A DNA stretch of 64,000 nucleotides from Synechococcus sp. SynAce01 (GCF_001885215.1 NZ_CP018091.1:930001-994000); one strand, 5' to 3'. Positions 44,339 through 53,856 are shown, numbered from the stretch's first letter. Numbers and translations are program-made. Notes: generated by a model from the letters alone, not told the origin.

Positions 44339-45518
44339 GCTGGTGATCGCCGGGGCCGGCCCCCAGGCCCTCACCCTCTGCTGCCAGCTGCTGCAGAAAA
44401 GGCCCCAGTGGCGCCGGCAGCTGCGGGTGCTCGACCCCACGGGAACCTGGCTGTCGTGCTGGCACAGCCAGATGCGGCGTTACGAGATCCCCTGGCTGCG
44501 CTCCCCCTCATCCCACCATCCGCACCCCACCCCCCATGCCCTGCGCCGCTATGCCCAAGAAAGGCAGCGCAGCCTGGACTTGGAAGGTCCCTATGGCCTC
44601 CCCCACACAAGCCTCTTTGCTGACTTCTGCCGCAGCGTCGTGGCCGACTTCCAGCTCGGTTCACACGTGCAGGCGGCCTCGGTGCAGCAGATCCGCCTGG
44701 ACCAGGCAGGGCCCGCATCGCTGGAGGTGACCCTGAGTGACGGTGCAGTTGTGGCGGCCCATCGGCTGGTGATCGCCACTGGTGCGGGCGTGCCTGTGCT
44801 GCCGAGCTGGGCTCGGACCATCGCGGCTCCCCATCCGGCAGAGGCCATGCAACACAGCCAATCGATCGATCTGGCCGCCTGCCAGGGGTTGCGCGGGCAG
44901 CACATCTTGATCGTGGGTGGCGGTCTGACCAGCGGCCATCTGGCCCTGGGTGCCATCAAGCGGGGGGCCAGGGTCACCCTGCTGTGCCGGCGGGACCTGC
45001 GGAGCAAACACTTCGACGCAGATCCGGGCTGGCTGGGCCCGAACTACCTCAAGACTTTTCGTGCTGAACCGTGCTGGCACCGGCGCCGCCAGCAGGTGCT
45101 GGAAGCTCGCGATGGCGGTTCGATCACGCCCCAGCTCGTTGCCAAGCTGCATCAGGCGCGCCAGCAGGGCAGCCTGCAACTCCATGAGCACTGTGAGGTG
45201 GAGGAAGCTTGCTGGTGTGCAGGCCAGTGGCAGATTCTTTGCCGCGATGGAAGTCGGCAGCTGGCCGATCGCATCTGGCTGGCCACCGGCCTCCACCAGG
45301 GAGTCAGCCACCACCCGCTGCTGCGCCAGTTACTGGAGCAACGTCCCATCGAGCTGATCGATGATCAGCCCGCACTTACAAGCGATTTGCGCTGGCCAGG
45401 CACCAACGTGCACCTCATGGGAGGCCTGTCAGCGCTACGGCTTGGTCCTGCTGCGCGCAACCTTTTCGGAGGACGAGAAGCTTCTCAGCGCATTTGCCGC
45501 GCCGCCATGAAGGCCTGA
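44331..45518 (+). CDS. FAD/NAD(P)-binding oxidoreductase coupled to zur
   Basis: 395 residues. Two dinucleotide-binding motifs are visible: LVIAGAGPQALTL at the N-terminus and ILIVGGGLTSGHLALGAI near residue 195. RYEIPWLRSPSSHHPHPTPH resembles the flavin-dependent N-monooxygenase/FAD-NAD(P) family. The C-terminal part ends ALRLGPAARNLFGG, typical of these enzymes. The substrate is unknown. Its ATG lies within the end of zur, so it is made together with the regulator, which suggests a zinc-linked job. Confidence 0.8.
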   Translation: MAELVIAGAGPQALTLCCQLLQKRPQWRRQLRVLDPTGTWLSCWHSQMRRYEIPWLRSPSSHHPHPTPHALRRYAQERQRSLDLEGPYGLPHTSLFADFCRSVVADFQLGSHVQAASVQQIRLDQAGPASLEVTLSDGAVVAAHRLVIATGAGVPVLPSWARTIAAPHPAEAMQHSQSIDLAACQGLRGQHILIVGGGLTSGHLALGAIKRGARVTLLCRRDLRSKHFDADPGWLGPNYLKTFRAEPCWHRRRQQVLEARDGGSITPQLVAKLHQARQQGSLQLHEHCEVEEACWCAGQWQILCRDGSRQLADRIWLATGLHQGVSHHPLLRQLLEQRPIELIDDQPALTSDLRWPGTNVHLMGGLSALRLGPAARNLFGGREASQRICRAAMKA

Positions 45519-45622
45519 TGGACGTCCTTCCAGCGGTCGCAACAGACCATCTGGCTCAGCAACAGCCTGGCCACCATCCATGACAGCAGCATCAGGGCCG
45601 GCACCCTGCGGCAATCACAACT

Positions 45623-46648
45623 GTGAGCATCGTTGCCGCGCTCCCGCGCCCTGGCCTTTTGAATGAAGACTTCCCAGCTCTGTTACCAACGGTGGGCTCC
45701 CCAGTTCAAGGCGTTGCCGAGCCCGCGATCACCACGCCCCCCAGCGAGCTGATTCCCGTCGACGCCCTGCGCCAGCTGAATCGGCGAGCAGATGCGGCTG
45801 GCTGGCGACAGGTGGCGGGCCATGGGGGCCTGATCCTCGTGTGCGGGCTGATCTGGGGGGATGCTCGTTTGCCCTGGGCGCTGCGGATTCCGGCCCTGCT
45901 GCTGCTGGGCTGGGGTCTGGCCTTCTGCTTCTGCGCCATGCACGAATGCGGCCATCGCACCGCCTTCGCCAGCCGTTCGCTCAATGACGCGGTGGCCTGG
46001 TGGGCGGGGGTGCTGAGCTTCTACAACGCCGATTTCTACCGCCGCTACCACCAGTGGCATCACCGCTACACCCACCAGCCCGGGCTGGATCCTGAGCTCG
46101 AAGGGGGCACCCCCAGCTCTCGGCTGGCCTATGGCGTTGAGCTCAGCGGGCTGCCCTGGTGGATGGGCAAACTGCGCTCCCACTGGCGCGGGCTGGTGGG
46201 CGCCTACGACGACTGCCCCTACATCCCGGCAGACGCGGTGGCGGCTGTGCGCGCCTCCCACTGGAAGCAGGCGGCGGTCTACGCCGCGGCCCTGCTGCTC
46301 TCGCTGCTGGCCGGCAACGGCCTGCTGCTCTGGCTCTGGCTGCTGCCGCTGGCCCTGGGGCAACCCTTGCTGCGCTTCGTGTTGCTCGCTGAGCACGGTG
46401 GCTGCAGCACCAGCACCGATGGGCTGCGCAACACCCGCACCACCCACACCCTGGCGCCGTTGCGCTGGCTGATGTGGAACATGCCCTTCCACAGCGAACA
46501 CCATCTGTTCGCCTCGATCCCCTTCCATGCCCTGCCCGCGGCACACCCCTGGATCGCCGCCGATCTGGAGCACAACGATCCGGGCTACCTGGCGGTGCAC
46601 CGAACGTTCCTGGCCGATCCGTCAACACTGGCGCTGCCAACGGCATGA
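45623..46648 (+). CDS. Membrane fatty acid desaturase family protein
   Basis: 341 residues. Histidine boxes: HECGHRT, HQWHHRYTH and HSEHHLF. Hydrophobic segments surround them, as in membrane di-iron desaturases and hydroxylases. It differs clearly from the two DesC-like proteins. The substrate could be an acyl lipid or a carotenoid ring; sequence alone does not decide. GTG 45623 is the start used. The stop overlaps the next ATG (ATGA), so the following hydrolase is co-translated. Confidence 0.85.
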   Translation: MSIVAALPRPGLLNEDFPALLPTVGSPVQGVAEPAITTPPSELIPVDALRQLNRRADAAGWRQVAGHGGLILVCGLIWGDARLPWALRIPALLLLGWGLAFCFCAMHECGHRTAFASRSLNDAVAWWAGVLSFYNADFYRRYHQWHHRYTHQPGLDPELEGGTPSSRLAYGVELSGLPWWMGKLRSHWRGLVGAYDDCPYIPADAVAAVRASHWKQAAVYAAALLLSLLAGNGLLLWLWLLPLALGQPLLRFVLLAEHGGCSTSTDGLRNTRTTHTLAPLRWLMWNMPFHSEHHLFASIPFHALPAAHPWIAADLEHNDPGYLAVHRTFLADPSTLALPTA

Positions 46649-47709
46649 GCGTGGCACCAGCGGTTCAAGGCAGAGATGCGCTGTTTGAACTGGGGCCCAT
46701 GGCGCTCAGCTGCGGCCGGGAACTGCCCGACGCTCGCCTCGCCTACCGGGTCTTCGGGGAGCTCAACGCCGATCGCTCCAACCTGGTGCTCTACCCCAGC
46801 TCCTACGGCGCCTGGCCTGAAGACATCGACTGGGTGGTGGGGCCGATCCTCGATCCAACGCGGTTCTGCGTGCTGCTCGTGAGTCAGTTCGGCAATGGGC
46901 GCTCCAGCAGCCCCAGCACCAGCGCCCTGGGCCTGGCCGAGCAGGGCTGGGTGATCAGCCATGCCGACAACGTGGCCGCCCAGCAACGCCTGATTCAGGA
47001 GGTGTTCGAGGTGGAGCGCCTCGCCCTGATCTACGGCTGGTCGATGGGGGCGCAGCAGGCCTACCACTGGGCGGCCCTGGCCCCAGAGCGGGTGGAGCGG
47101 ATCTGCTGCCTCTGCGGCACGGCCCGCACCACGCCCCACAACCGCCTGTTCCTGCTCAGCCTGCGCCAGGCCCTCACCGCCGATCCCGCCTGGGATGGAA
47201 CGCGCTTCAGGGCCAGCCCGGAGCAGGGGCTGCGCACCTTCGCCCTGATCTATGCCAGCTGGGCCGCCAGCCAGGCCTTCTACAGGCAGGGCCGGCACGA
47301 AGCCCTGGGCTACGGCAGCGTTGAGGCGTACGTGGAGCGCAGCTGGCTGCCCGCCTACCGCCGCCACGATCCCCACGATCTGCTGGCGATGCTCGACACC
47401 TGGCTGGCCAATGATCTGGCGGCTGCTGTGGCAGAGCAGGACAGCAAAACCAGCGCCGGCATTGAAGCCGAGCCGATCAATTTGGCGGCGGCCCTGGGGC
47501 GGATCACGGCCCGCACCACCGTGATCGCCGGCTCCCACGACCTGTATTTCCCGCCCGACGACTGCGCCGCAGAAGCCGCCCTGATTGCCGGCGCCCGCTT
47601 CGAGCGGCTGGAGTCGGTGCTGGGGCATCGGGCCGGCAATCCGCGCGAGGCGCCGGCCGAGCAGGCCGTGATCCGCGCCGCTGTTGAGAACCTGTTGAGA
47701 ACCTTTTAA
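46645..47709 (+). CDS. Alpha/beta hydrolase, MetX (homoserine O-acetyltransferase)-like
   Basis: 354 residues. LAYRVFGELNADRSN and the ISHADNVAAQQRLIQEVF segment are typical of the MetX-like branch of alpha/beta hydrolases. The nucleophile elbow is IYGWSMGAQQA, the acid lies in GSHDLYFPPDD and the His in LGHRAGNP. True MetX acylates homoserine, but many MetX-like proteins are hydrolases or acyltransferases of other substrates. It is coupled to the desaturase upstream and to a glutamine-synthetase-like gene 15 bp downstream. Confidence 0.8.
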   Translation: MSVAPAVQGRDALFELGPMALSCGRELPDARLAYRVFGELNADRSNLVLYPSSYGAWPEDIDWVVGPILDPTRFCVLLVSQFGNGRSSSPSTSALGLAEQGWVISHADNVAAQQRLIQEVFEVERLALIYGWSMGAQQAYHWAALAPERVERICCLCGTARTTPHNRLFLLSLRQALTADPAWDGTRFRASPEQGLRTFALIYASWAASQAFYRQGRHEALGYGSVEAYVERSWLPAYRRHDPHDLLAMLDTWLANDLAAAVAEQDSKTSAGIEAEPINLAAALGRITARTTVIAGSHDLYFPPDDCAAEAALIAGARFERLESVLGHRAGNPREAPAEQAVIRAAVENLLRTF

Positions 47710-47724
47710 GCACCTGTTGAACCC

Positions 47725-48972
47725 ATGACCGACCTGGCCCGCTACGCCGCCGACCACGGCCTCCGCCATTTCCTCTTCTCCTTCTCGGATCTGTTCGGGG
47801 TGCAGCGCGCCAAGCTCGTGCCAGCCAGCGCCGCTAACAAGCTGGCCCGTGATGGCGCCGGTTTCGCCGGCTTTGCCGCCTGGCTGGACATGACCCCGGC
47901 CGACCCGGACGTGCTCGCCCTGCCCGATCCCTCCAGCCTGGCGGTGCTGCCCTGGCAGCGCAACGTGGCCTGGGTGGCCACCGATCTGCAGGTGGAGGGC
48001 CAGCCGCTGGAGCAGTCGCCGCGCTGGGTGCTGCGCCGTCAGCTGGAGCGGGTGGCGCAGTTGGGCTACAGCTTCCGCACCGGGGTGGAGGCGGAGTTCT
48101 TCCTGCTGCAGCCCGGCGGTGAGGCGATCGCCGATGGCCGCGACAGCCAGCGCAAACCCTGCTACGACCAACTGGCGCTGATGCGTCAGTTCGAGCTGAT
48201 CGGCGGCCTGCTCGAAGCGATGGAGGAGCTGGGCTGGGGGCCGTACCAGGCCGATCACGAGGATGCCAACGGCCAGTTCGAGATCAACTGGACCTTCGCC
48301 GATGCCCTGGTCACCGCCGACCGCCACGCCCTCTTCCGGGTGATGGCGCAGGCGATGGCCGAGCCCCTGGGCTGGCAGGTGAGCTTCGCGCCCAAGCCCT
48401 TCCCCCAGCTCACCGGCAGCGGCGCCCACCTGCACCACTCGCTCTGGGACACCGAAGGCCGCAACCTCTTTCACGACCCCCGCGGTGAGCTCGGCCTCTC
48501 GCCACTGGCGTACCACTTCCTGGCCGGCGTGCTGGAGCATGCGCCGGCCCTGTGCGCCATCACCAATCCCACAGCCGAGAGCTATGCGCGGCTCGGGGGC
48601 CAGACCACCAAGTCCGGCGCCACCTGGTCGCCGGGCTGGATCAGTTATGGCGGCAACAACCGCAGCCACATGGTGCGCATCCCCGATGACCAGCGCCTGG
48701 AACTGCGCCTGGCCGATAGCGCCGCCAACCCCTACCTGCTGCCGGCGGCGGTGCTGGCCGCCGGCCTCGACGGCCTGGAGCGGCAGCTCGATCCTGGCCC
48801 CCGCAACGACGCCAACCTCTACACCGACCCGCCTGCGCCGGGTACGACTCCGCCCCTGCCTGCCAATCCCGAAGAAGCCCTGGCCGCCTTCGCCGCAGAC
48901 ACGGTGCTGCGCCAGGCCCTTGGCGAACCCTTCTGCCAGGCCTACGAAAGCCTGAGGCGCCAGCACGGCTGA
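47725..48972 (+). CDS. Glutamine synthetase-family ligase (GlnT-like)
   Basis: 415 residues, shorter than housekeeping GlnA. Family motifs: FSFSDLFGVQRAKLVP near the N-terminus, EAEFFLL, ADHEDANGQFEINW (metal and substrate site), GSGAHLHHSLWD (the His motif), NPTAESYARLG and the RLADSAANPYL ending. It probably joins glutamate or a related acid to an amine (gamma-glutamyl ligase) rather than making glutamine for central metabolism. The third gene of a desaturase/MetX-like/ligase operon. Confidence 0.87.
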   Translation: MTDLARYAADHGLRHFLFSFSDLFGVQRAKLVPASAANKLARDGAGFAGFAAWLDMTPADPDVLALPDPSSLAVLPWQRNVAWVATDLQVEGQPLEQSPRWVLRRQLERVAQLGYSFRTGVEAEFFLLQPGGEAIADGRDSQRKPCYDQLALMRQFELIGGLLEAMEELGWGPYQADHEDANGQFEINWTFADALVTADRHALFRVMAQAMAEPLGWQVSFAPKPFPQLTGSGAHLHHSLWDTEGRNLFHDPRGELGLSPLAYHFLAGVLEHAPALCAITNPTAESYARLGGQTTKSGATWSPGWISYGGNNRSHMVRIPDDQRLELRLADSAANPYLLPAAVLAAGLDGLERQLDPGPRNDANLYTDPPAPGTTPPLPANPEEALAAFAADTVLRQALGEPFCQAYESLRRQHG

Positions 48973-49059
48973 AGGCCGGCAGCAACGAACGGCTTGAAGG
49001 AGCGGCAAGAAAGATGGCTAGAAGGAGTGGCCAGAAGCAAGCTCCTGTAACAGCCGAAC

Positions 49060-50802
49060 GTGAGATCCGGGAGTGAAGATGACGGTGCCTACCTGTCCAT
49101 CCCCACGGTGTCCCTCCCTGCCTGCTCCCCGATCTCCGCGGCCCGGCCGCCGTTGTGGCGGGCCGCTCGGAGGCTGGCCGGCCCCGGGGCGGCCGCAGCC
49201 GTGATCGGGAGCCTGGCCCTGACGGCTCCGGCCGTGGCGGCGGCAGAAGATCCAGCGGCAGCGATAGCGGTGCCGGCGGCCGTGATGCGGCGCCTGGAGG
49301 CGGTCACCGGCAAGCCGATGTACCGCCACAGCACCTGGGGCTGGCAGGTGGTGGATGAAGGTAGCGGCGCGGTGCTGCTGGAGCGCAACAGCGCCCAGAT
49401 GTTCGTGCCTGGCTCGATCATGAAAACCTTCAGCACTGCCGCGGTGCTGAACGAGTACGGGCCGGAGCACCGCTTCCGCACCCCGATCCACCAGTTCGGC
49501 AGCTTGCGCGATGGGGTGCTCGATGGCCACCTGGTGCTGGTGGCCTCGGGGGATTTCAGCTTCGGGCTGCGCGAGCGCGCCGACGGCAGCCTTGGCTTCA
49601 ACAGCCTGCCCCAGATCGATCACAACTACGCCAGCACCGGATTCCCCGGCGTCGCCCTGCTGGACGACAGCGACCCGCTCCGGGCCCTGAACCAGCTGGC
49701 GGCCCAGGTGCGCGCCGCCGGCATCCAGCGGGTGCGCGGCGATGTGGTCATCGACGACCGCCTGTTCAACACCTACGCCGGCTGGCCCGATGGCCTGATC
49801 GCGCCGATCTGGGTGAACGAGAACATGCTCAACATCATCACCCGTCCAGGCCGCCCCGGTGAACTGGCCGTGGTGGACTGGCGGCCGCGCACCGCTGCGC
49901 TGAGCGTGGTGTCCCAGGTGACGACGGTCGCGGCGGGCACGGCCACCGAGCCGTTGCAGGTGGAGCCGCTCGATGGGGGGCTGGTGCGGATCAGCGGCCA
50001 GATCGCCGCCGATGCCCCGGAGCGGATCAGCAGCGCTGAGATCCTCCAGCCCGCTGCCTTTGCTCGCACCGCCTTGATCGAAGCCCTGGAGCGGGCCGGC
50101 GTGGTGGTGGAGGCTACGGCCACGGGGAAGAACCCGGTGGCGATCCTGCCGATCCTGCCGGCGACCGCCCGGACTGAGGCCATGACCAGCGCCTATGCCG
50201 GCGCCCCGAAGCTGGCGGAGCACGTCTCGCCGCCGCTCTCGGAATTCGTCAAGGTGGTCCTGAAGATCAGTTACAACCGCGGTGCCGCCCTGATGGTCTG
50301 CCTGGTGGCGGTCAAGGCGGGCAGCCTTGACTGCCCCGACGGCCTGGCGCGGGAGCTGGAGGTCATCACCGCCCTGGGCGTATCTCCCGCCAGCACCTTG
50401 GTGGAGGACGGGGCCGGCTCCATCGACAGCAGCCGCACCTCCCCGATCGATCAGACCACCCTGCTGCGCCGCCTGCTGAAGGAACCCTGGGGCCAGGCCC
50501 TGCGGCAGGGGCTGCCGGTGATGGGGGTGGACGGCACCCAGGCGCAGAACCAGGCGGGCCACCCGGCCGCCGGCCGGATCCGGCTCAAGGATGGCTCCAG
50601 GGTGATGGGCAGCGCCAGCGGCCAGGTCTCGATTCCCGCCAAGACCCAGGTGGGCTACATCGAGGCCGCCAGCGGCCGGCGGCTGGTGTATGCCCTCTAT
50701 CTCAACAACGTGCCCACCAGCCCCGACACCCTGCTGAGCAGCTTCGAAACCGCAGACCGTGATCTCGCCGCGATCGCGGCGGCCTTTCAGGAGGCCTTCT
50801 GA
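49060..50802 (+). CDS. PBP4-type D-alanyl-D-alanine carboxypeptidase, copy 1, motif 3 altered
   Basis: About 580 residues if started at GTG 49060; GTG 49108 or TTG 49153 are likely alternatives that leave a signal peptide (AAAAVIGSLALTAPAVAAAE). The S13 family layout is clear. The SxxK motif is PGSIMKTFST and the SxN motif is KISYNRGA. Where KTG is expected, the sequence reads RVMGSASGQVS, so the conserved Lys is lost. It may bind but not turn over peptidoglycan, or have reduced activity. Its stop overlaps the start of copy 2 (TGATG). Confidence 0.83.
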   Translation: MRSGSEDDGAYLSIPTVSLPACSPISAARPPLWRAARRLAGPGAAAAVIGSLALTAPAVAAAEDPAAAIAVPAAVMRRLEAVTGKPMYRHSTWGWQVVDEGSGAVLLERNSAQMFVPGSIMKTFSTAAVLNEYGPEHRFRTPIHQFGSLRDGVLDGHLVLVASGDFSFGLRERADGSLGFNSLPQIDHNYASTGFPGVALLDDSDPLRALNQLAAQVRAAGIQRVRGDVVIDDRLFNTYAGWPDGLIAPIWVNENMLNIITRPGRPGELAVVDWRPRTAALSVVSQVTTVAAGTATEPLQVEPLDGGLVRISGQIAADAPERISSAEILQPAAFARTALIEALERAGVVVEATATGKNPVAILPILPATARTEAMTSAYAGAPKLAEHVSPPLSEFVKVVLKISYNRGAALMVCLVAVKAGSLDCPDGLARELEVITALGVSPASTLVEDGAGSIDSSRTSPIDQTTLLRRLLKEPWGQALRQGLPVMGVDGTQAQNQAGHPAAGRIRLKDGSRVMGSASGQVSIPAKTQVGYIEAASGRRLVYALYLNNVPTSPDTLLSSFETADRDLAAIAAAFQEAF

Positions 50803-52454
50803 TGGGGGCCCTGCTGGTGAGGGCTGCACTGTTCGCCCTGGCGCTCGTGCCCGGCCTGGCGGAAAAGGCCCTGGCAGAGAAGGTCTTGGCAACGGCGTCC
50901 TTGCGGGAGGCGGCCCCATCCGCGGCAGTGGCGGCGGTGATGAACAAGCCGCGCTACTCGGGTGCGAGCTGGAGCCTGCTGGTGAGCGATCTTTCCAGCG
51001 GCCGCACGCTGATGGCTCTCAACCCCGATCAACTGGCCTTCACCGGGTCGGTTCGCAAGCTGTTCTCGGTGGGCCGCGCCCTGCAGACCCTGGGGCCGGA
51101 GCACCGGGTCGAGACCACGGTGCTCCGGCGGGGCTCCCTGGGCGCAGGGCGGCTGGCGGGTGATCTGGTGCTCGTGGCAGGTGGTGATCTCACCTTCGGG
51201 GGCAGGCGTCTGCCGGATGGCGGCGTGGCCTTCACGGCCTTCGATCACAACGATGCCAACAACCTCGGCACGGCCCTGCTGACGCCGCAGGATCCGCTGC
51301 AGGCTCTCGATGCCCTGGCGTTCCAGGTGCGGCAGGCGGGGATCCGCCAGGTGGAGGGCGATGTGGTGGTGGACGATCGGCTGTTTCCGGCTTACCGGGT
51401 CCCCAACGGCAATCTGCTGATCCCCCCGATCCTGGTGAACGAGAACATGGTCGATGTGTCGGTGACACCGACGGCCATGGGGGAACCGGCCCGGGTCGAC
51501 TGGCGGCCCCGCAGTGCCGCCTTCCAGGTGCGCTCCAGCGTTCGCACCGTGGCAGCGGGAGGGCCAGCCGTGCTCGATCTCTCCGATCTGGGACAGATGG
51601 ACTGCCAATGGCGGGAACCCTGCACGGGCACCATCAGCGGCACAATCCCCCTCGACTACCGGGCACCCCTCTCCGGCAGCCCGGTGGCGGTGCGCACCTT
51701 CCGGATCGAGGATCCCGCCTCCTATGCCCGCATCGCCTTCCATGAAGCCCTCGCCCGTGCCGGCGTGGTGGTGCGGGCCCCCCTGCTGGCCCCGAATGAT
51801 CCGAGCCGGCTCCAGCCCGCCGGCTCCGGGGACGCCGAGCAGACGAACAAGCAGGCTGCGCAGCTGACGGAAGAGCAGACCGTGGCCTCCTGGCGCTCCA
51901 CGCCCTATGGCGCCCTGGCCCGGCTGATCCTCAAGGTGAGTCTCAACCTGGGGGCCAACCTCAGCCTCACCCAGGTGGGACTGGTGGAAGGCGAACGGCA
52001 GGTGGACGGGGCCCTGGCCGCCGAACGGCGCGACCTGAACAGGCAGGGCCTGAGCCCCCAGAGCTTCCGGTTTCCCAGCAACGGCAGCGGTAGCCCCGAC
52101 AGCCAGGCCACGCCTCGGGCGGTGGTGCAGTGGCTGGAGATCATGCACGGCAGCCCCCAGGCTGCCGTGTTCCGCTCGGCGCTGCCGGTACTGGGCGTGG
52201 ATGGATCCCTGGCGGAAACCGGACGGGACCTGACCGCCCGCGGCGAGGTGATGGCCAAGACGGGCACCACGATCGATTCCACGGGCCTCAAGGCCCAGGT
52301 GCTGGCGGGCTACCTGCGCAGCGTCAGCGGGCGGGATCTGGCCTTCGCGTTGTTCGTGAACGACGCCGGTCCGGTGAGCTCGATCACCGATGTGGCCGAA
52401 GTGTTCGAGGATCAAGCGGTGATTACCGATCTGATCCGAAGCTGGAGCCCCTGA
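50802..52454 (+). CDS. PBP4-type D-alanyl-D-alanine carboxypeptidase, copy 2
   Basis: 550 residues with a signal peptide (LLVRAALFALALVPGLAEKA). All three active-site motifs are present: SxxK in TGSVRKLFS, SxN in KVSLNLGAN and KTG in EVMAKTGTTID. It would trim or cleave peptidoglycan stem peptides in the periplasm. The start overlaps the stop of copy 1 by one base, so the pair is translated together, and their domain order is alike, indicating duplication. Confidence 0.9.
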   Translation: MGALLVRAALFALALVPGLAEKALAEKVLATASLREAAPSAAVAAVMNKPRYSGASWSLLVSDLSSGRTLMALNPDQLAFTGSVRKLFSVGRALQTLGPEHRVETTVLRRGSLGAGRLAGDLVLVAGGDLTFGGRRLPDGGVAFTAFDHNDANNLGTALLTPQDPLQALDALAFQVRQAGIRQVEGDVVVDDRLFPAYRVPNGNLLIPPILVNENMVDVSVTPTAMGEPARVDWRPRSAAFQVRSSVRTVAAGGPAVLDLSDLGQMDCQWREPCTGTISGTIPLDYRAPLSGSPVAVRTFRIEDPASYARIAFHEALARAGVVVRAPLLAPNDPSRLQPAGSGDAEQTNKQAAQLTEEQTVASWRSTPYGALARLILKVSLNLGANLSLTQVGLVEGERQVDGALAAERRDLNRQGLSPQSFRFPSNGSGSPDSQATPRAVVQWLEIMHGSPQAAVFRSALPVLGVDGSLAETGRDLTARGEVMAKTGTTIDSTGLKAQVLAGYLRSVSGRDLAFALFVNDAGPVSSITDVAEVFEDQAVITDLIRSWSP

Positions 52455-52491
52455 CCCAGCCAAGGGCCAGCCCGGTCTCAGTTGGGCATTC

Positions 52492-53856
52492 TCAATTGGG
52501 CATCGTCACGAACTCTTCGGCGACGGAGGGGTGCAGCGCCATGGTGCGGTCGAAATCGGCCTTGGTGGCGCCCATGCCGATGGCGATCGCCGTCATCTGG
52601 ATGATCTCTGCGGCGTGTTCACCCACCATGTGAGCGCCCAATACCTTTCCTGTGGCGGTTGCCACAACCAGCTTGAGCAGCACCCGGGGACCCCGGGCCG
52701 GCAAGGCCTGGTTCATCGGCCGGAAGCGGGCCCGGTGCACCTTGACGCCATCGGCGCCATGGCGCTCAATCGCCTGCTCCTCACTCAGGCCAACCGACGA
52801 GAGCTCAGGTTGGGAGAAGACCGCCGAGGCCACCAGGTCATGATCCACCTGGCGAGGCTTGTTGCCGTAAACCGTGTCGGCGAAGGCCCTGCCCTCATCA
52901 ACGGCCACGGGCGTGAGGTTGATGCGATCGGTCACGTCACCCACCGCATAGATCGTCGGCACGCTGGTGCGTTGATCGGCGTCCACCGGGATCCGGTGGC
53001 CCTCCACCGCCACCCCGGCGGCCTCCAGGTTGATGCCCTGCAGGAATGGCCGCCGGCCTGTGGCCAGCAAGACGCCACCGCAGCTGAAACGTTCACCGCC
53101 CTCGCTGGTCAGCGTCAGCTCACCCGAGGGGCCCTCCTTGCTGATGGCGGCGGGCGAATGGGCAAATCGCAGGGTGATGCCTTCGGCCTCCATCCCCTCT
53201 TGCACGGCCGAGCTGGCTTCCCGATCGAAGCCGCGCAGCAGGTGATCGCCGCGGATCAGCTGGGTCACCTGCACGCCAAGGCCATGGAGGATGCAGGCGA
53301 ATTCGCAGGCGATGAAACCGCCACCCACCACCACCACGTGGGCTGGGAGCGATTCGAGCAGGAACATGTCATCGCTCACCCAACCCAGCTCGGCGCCGGG
53401 GATGGCCGGGCGATGGGGGCGACCGCCCACGGCCACCAGAATCCGCTCGCCCCGCAGCTGGCGGGATGATCCATCCGCTGCCGTCACCGCAATGGTCTGG
53501 GCGTCGTCGAAGCGACCCCAGCCGCGCACCAGTTCCACACCGGCCTTGGCCAGCAGACCGATGTGGAGCTCATTGAGCCGATCCACCTCGGCGCGGACGT
53601 TGGCCAGCAAGCGCCCGGCATCCAGATTCAGATACCCCACGTCCCAGCCGTAGCTGGGGGCATCGGCAAGCAGATGGCGGTAGGCCGAGCCATAGACCAA
53701 CAACTTCTTGGGAACGCAGCCCCGGATCACGCAGGTGCCACCCACCCGATCGCCCTCAACGATCGCCACCCGCGCCCCGTAGGAGGCGGCCCGCTTGGCT
53801 GCGGCCAGCCCCCCCGATCCGGCGCCAAGAACAATCAGATCGAAGGGGTCGCTCAT
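52492..53856 (-). CDS. gor: Glutathione-disulfide reductase
   Basis: 454 residues, FAD-dependent NADPH oxidoreductase keeping glutathione reduced. N-terminal FAD motif LIVLGAGSGGLAAAKRAA, redox-active disulfide in GGTCVIRGCVPKK, NAD(P) motif VVVGGGFIACEFA, GDVTDRINLTPVA and the C-terminal interface with MALHPSVAEEFVT, in which the catalytic His is seen. The ATG at 53856 (MSDPFDLIVLG) is preferred to the upstream start. The peroxiredoxin gene lies just upstream on the same strand, fitting shared oxidative-stress duty. Confidence 0.92.
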   Translation of the reverse strand: MSDPFDLIVLGAGSGGLAAAKRAASYGARVAIVEGDRVGGTCVIRGCVPKKLLVYGSAYRHLLADAPSYGWDVGYLNLDAGRLLANVRAEVDRLNELHIGLLAKAGVELVRGWGRFDDAQTIAVTAADGSSRQLRGERILVAVGGRPHRPAIPGAELGWVSDDMFLLESLPAHVVVVGGGFIACEFACILHGLGVQVTQLIRGDHLLRGFDREASSAVQEGMEAEGITLRFAHSPAAISKEGPSGELTLTSEGGERFSCGGVLLATGRRPFLQGINLEAAGVAVEGHRIPVDADQRTSVPTIYAVGDVTDRINLTPVAVDEGRAFADTVYGNKPRQVDHDLVASAVFSQPELSSVGLSEEQAIERHGADGVKVHRARFRPMNQALPARGPRVLLKLVVATATGKVLGAHMVGEHAAEIIQMTAIAIGMGATKADFDRTMALHPSVAEEFVTMPN

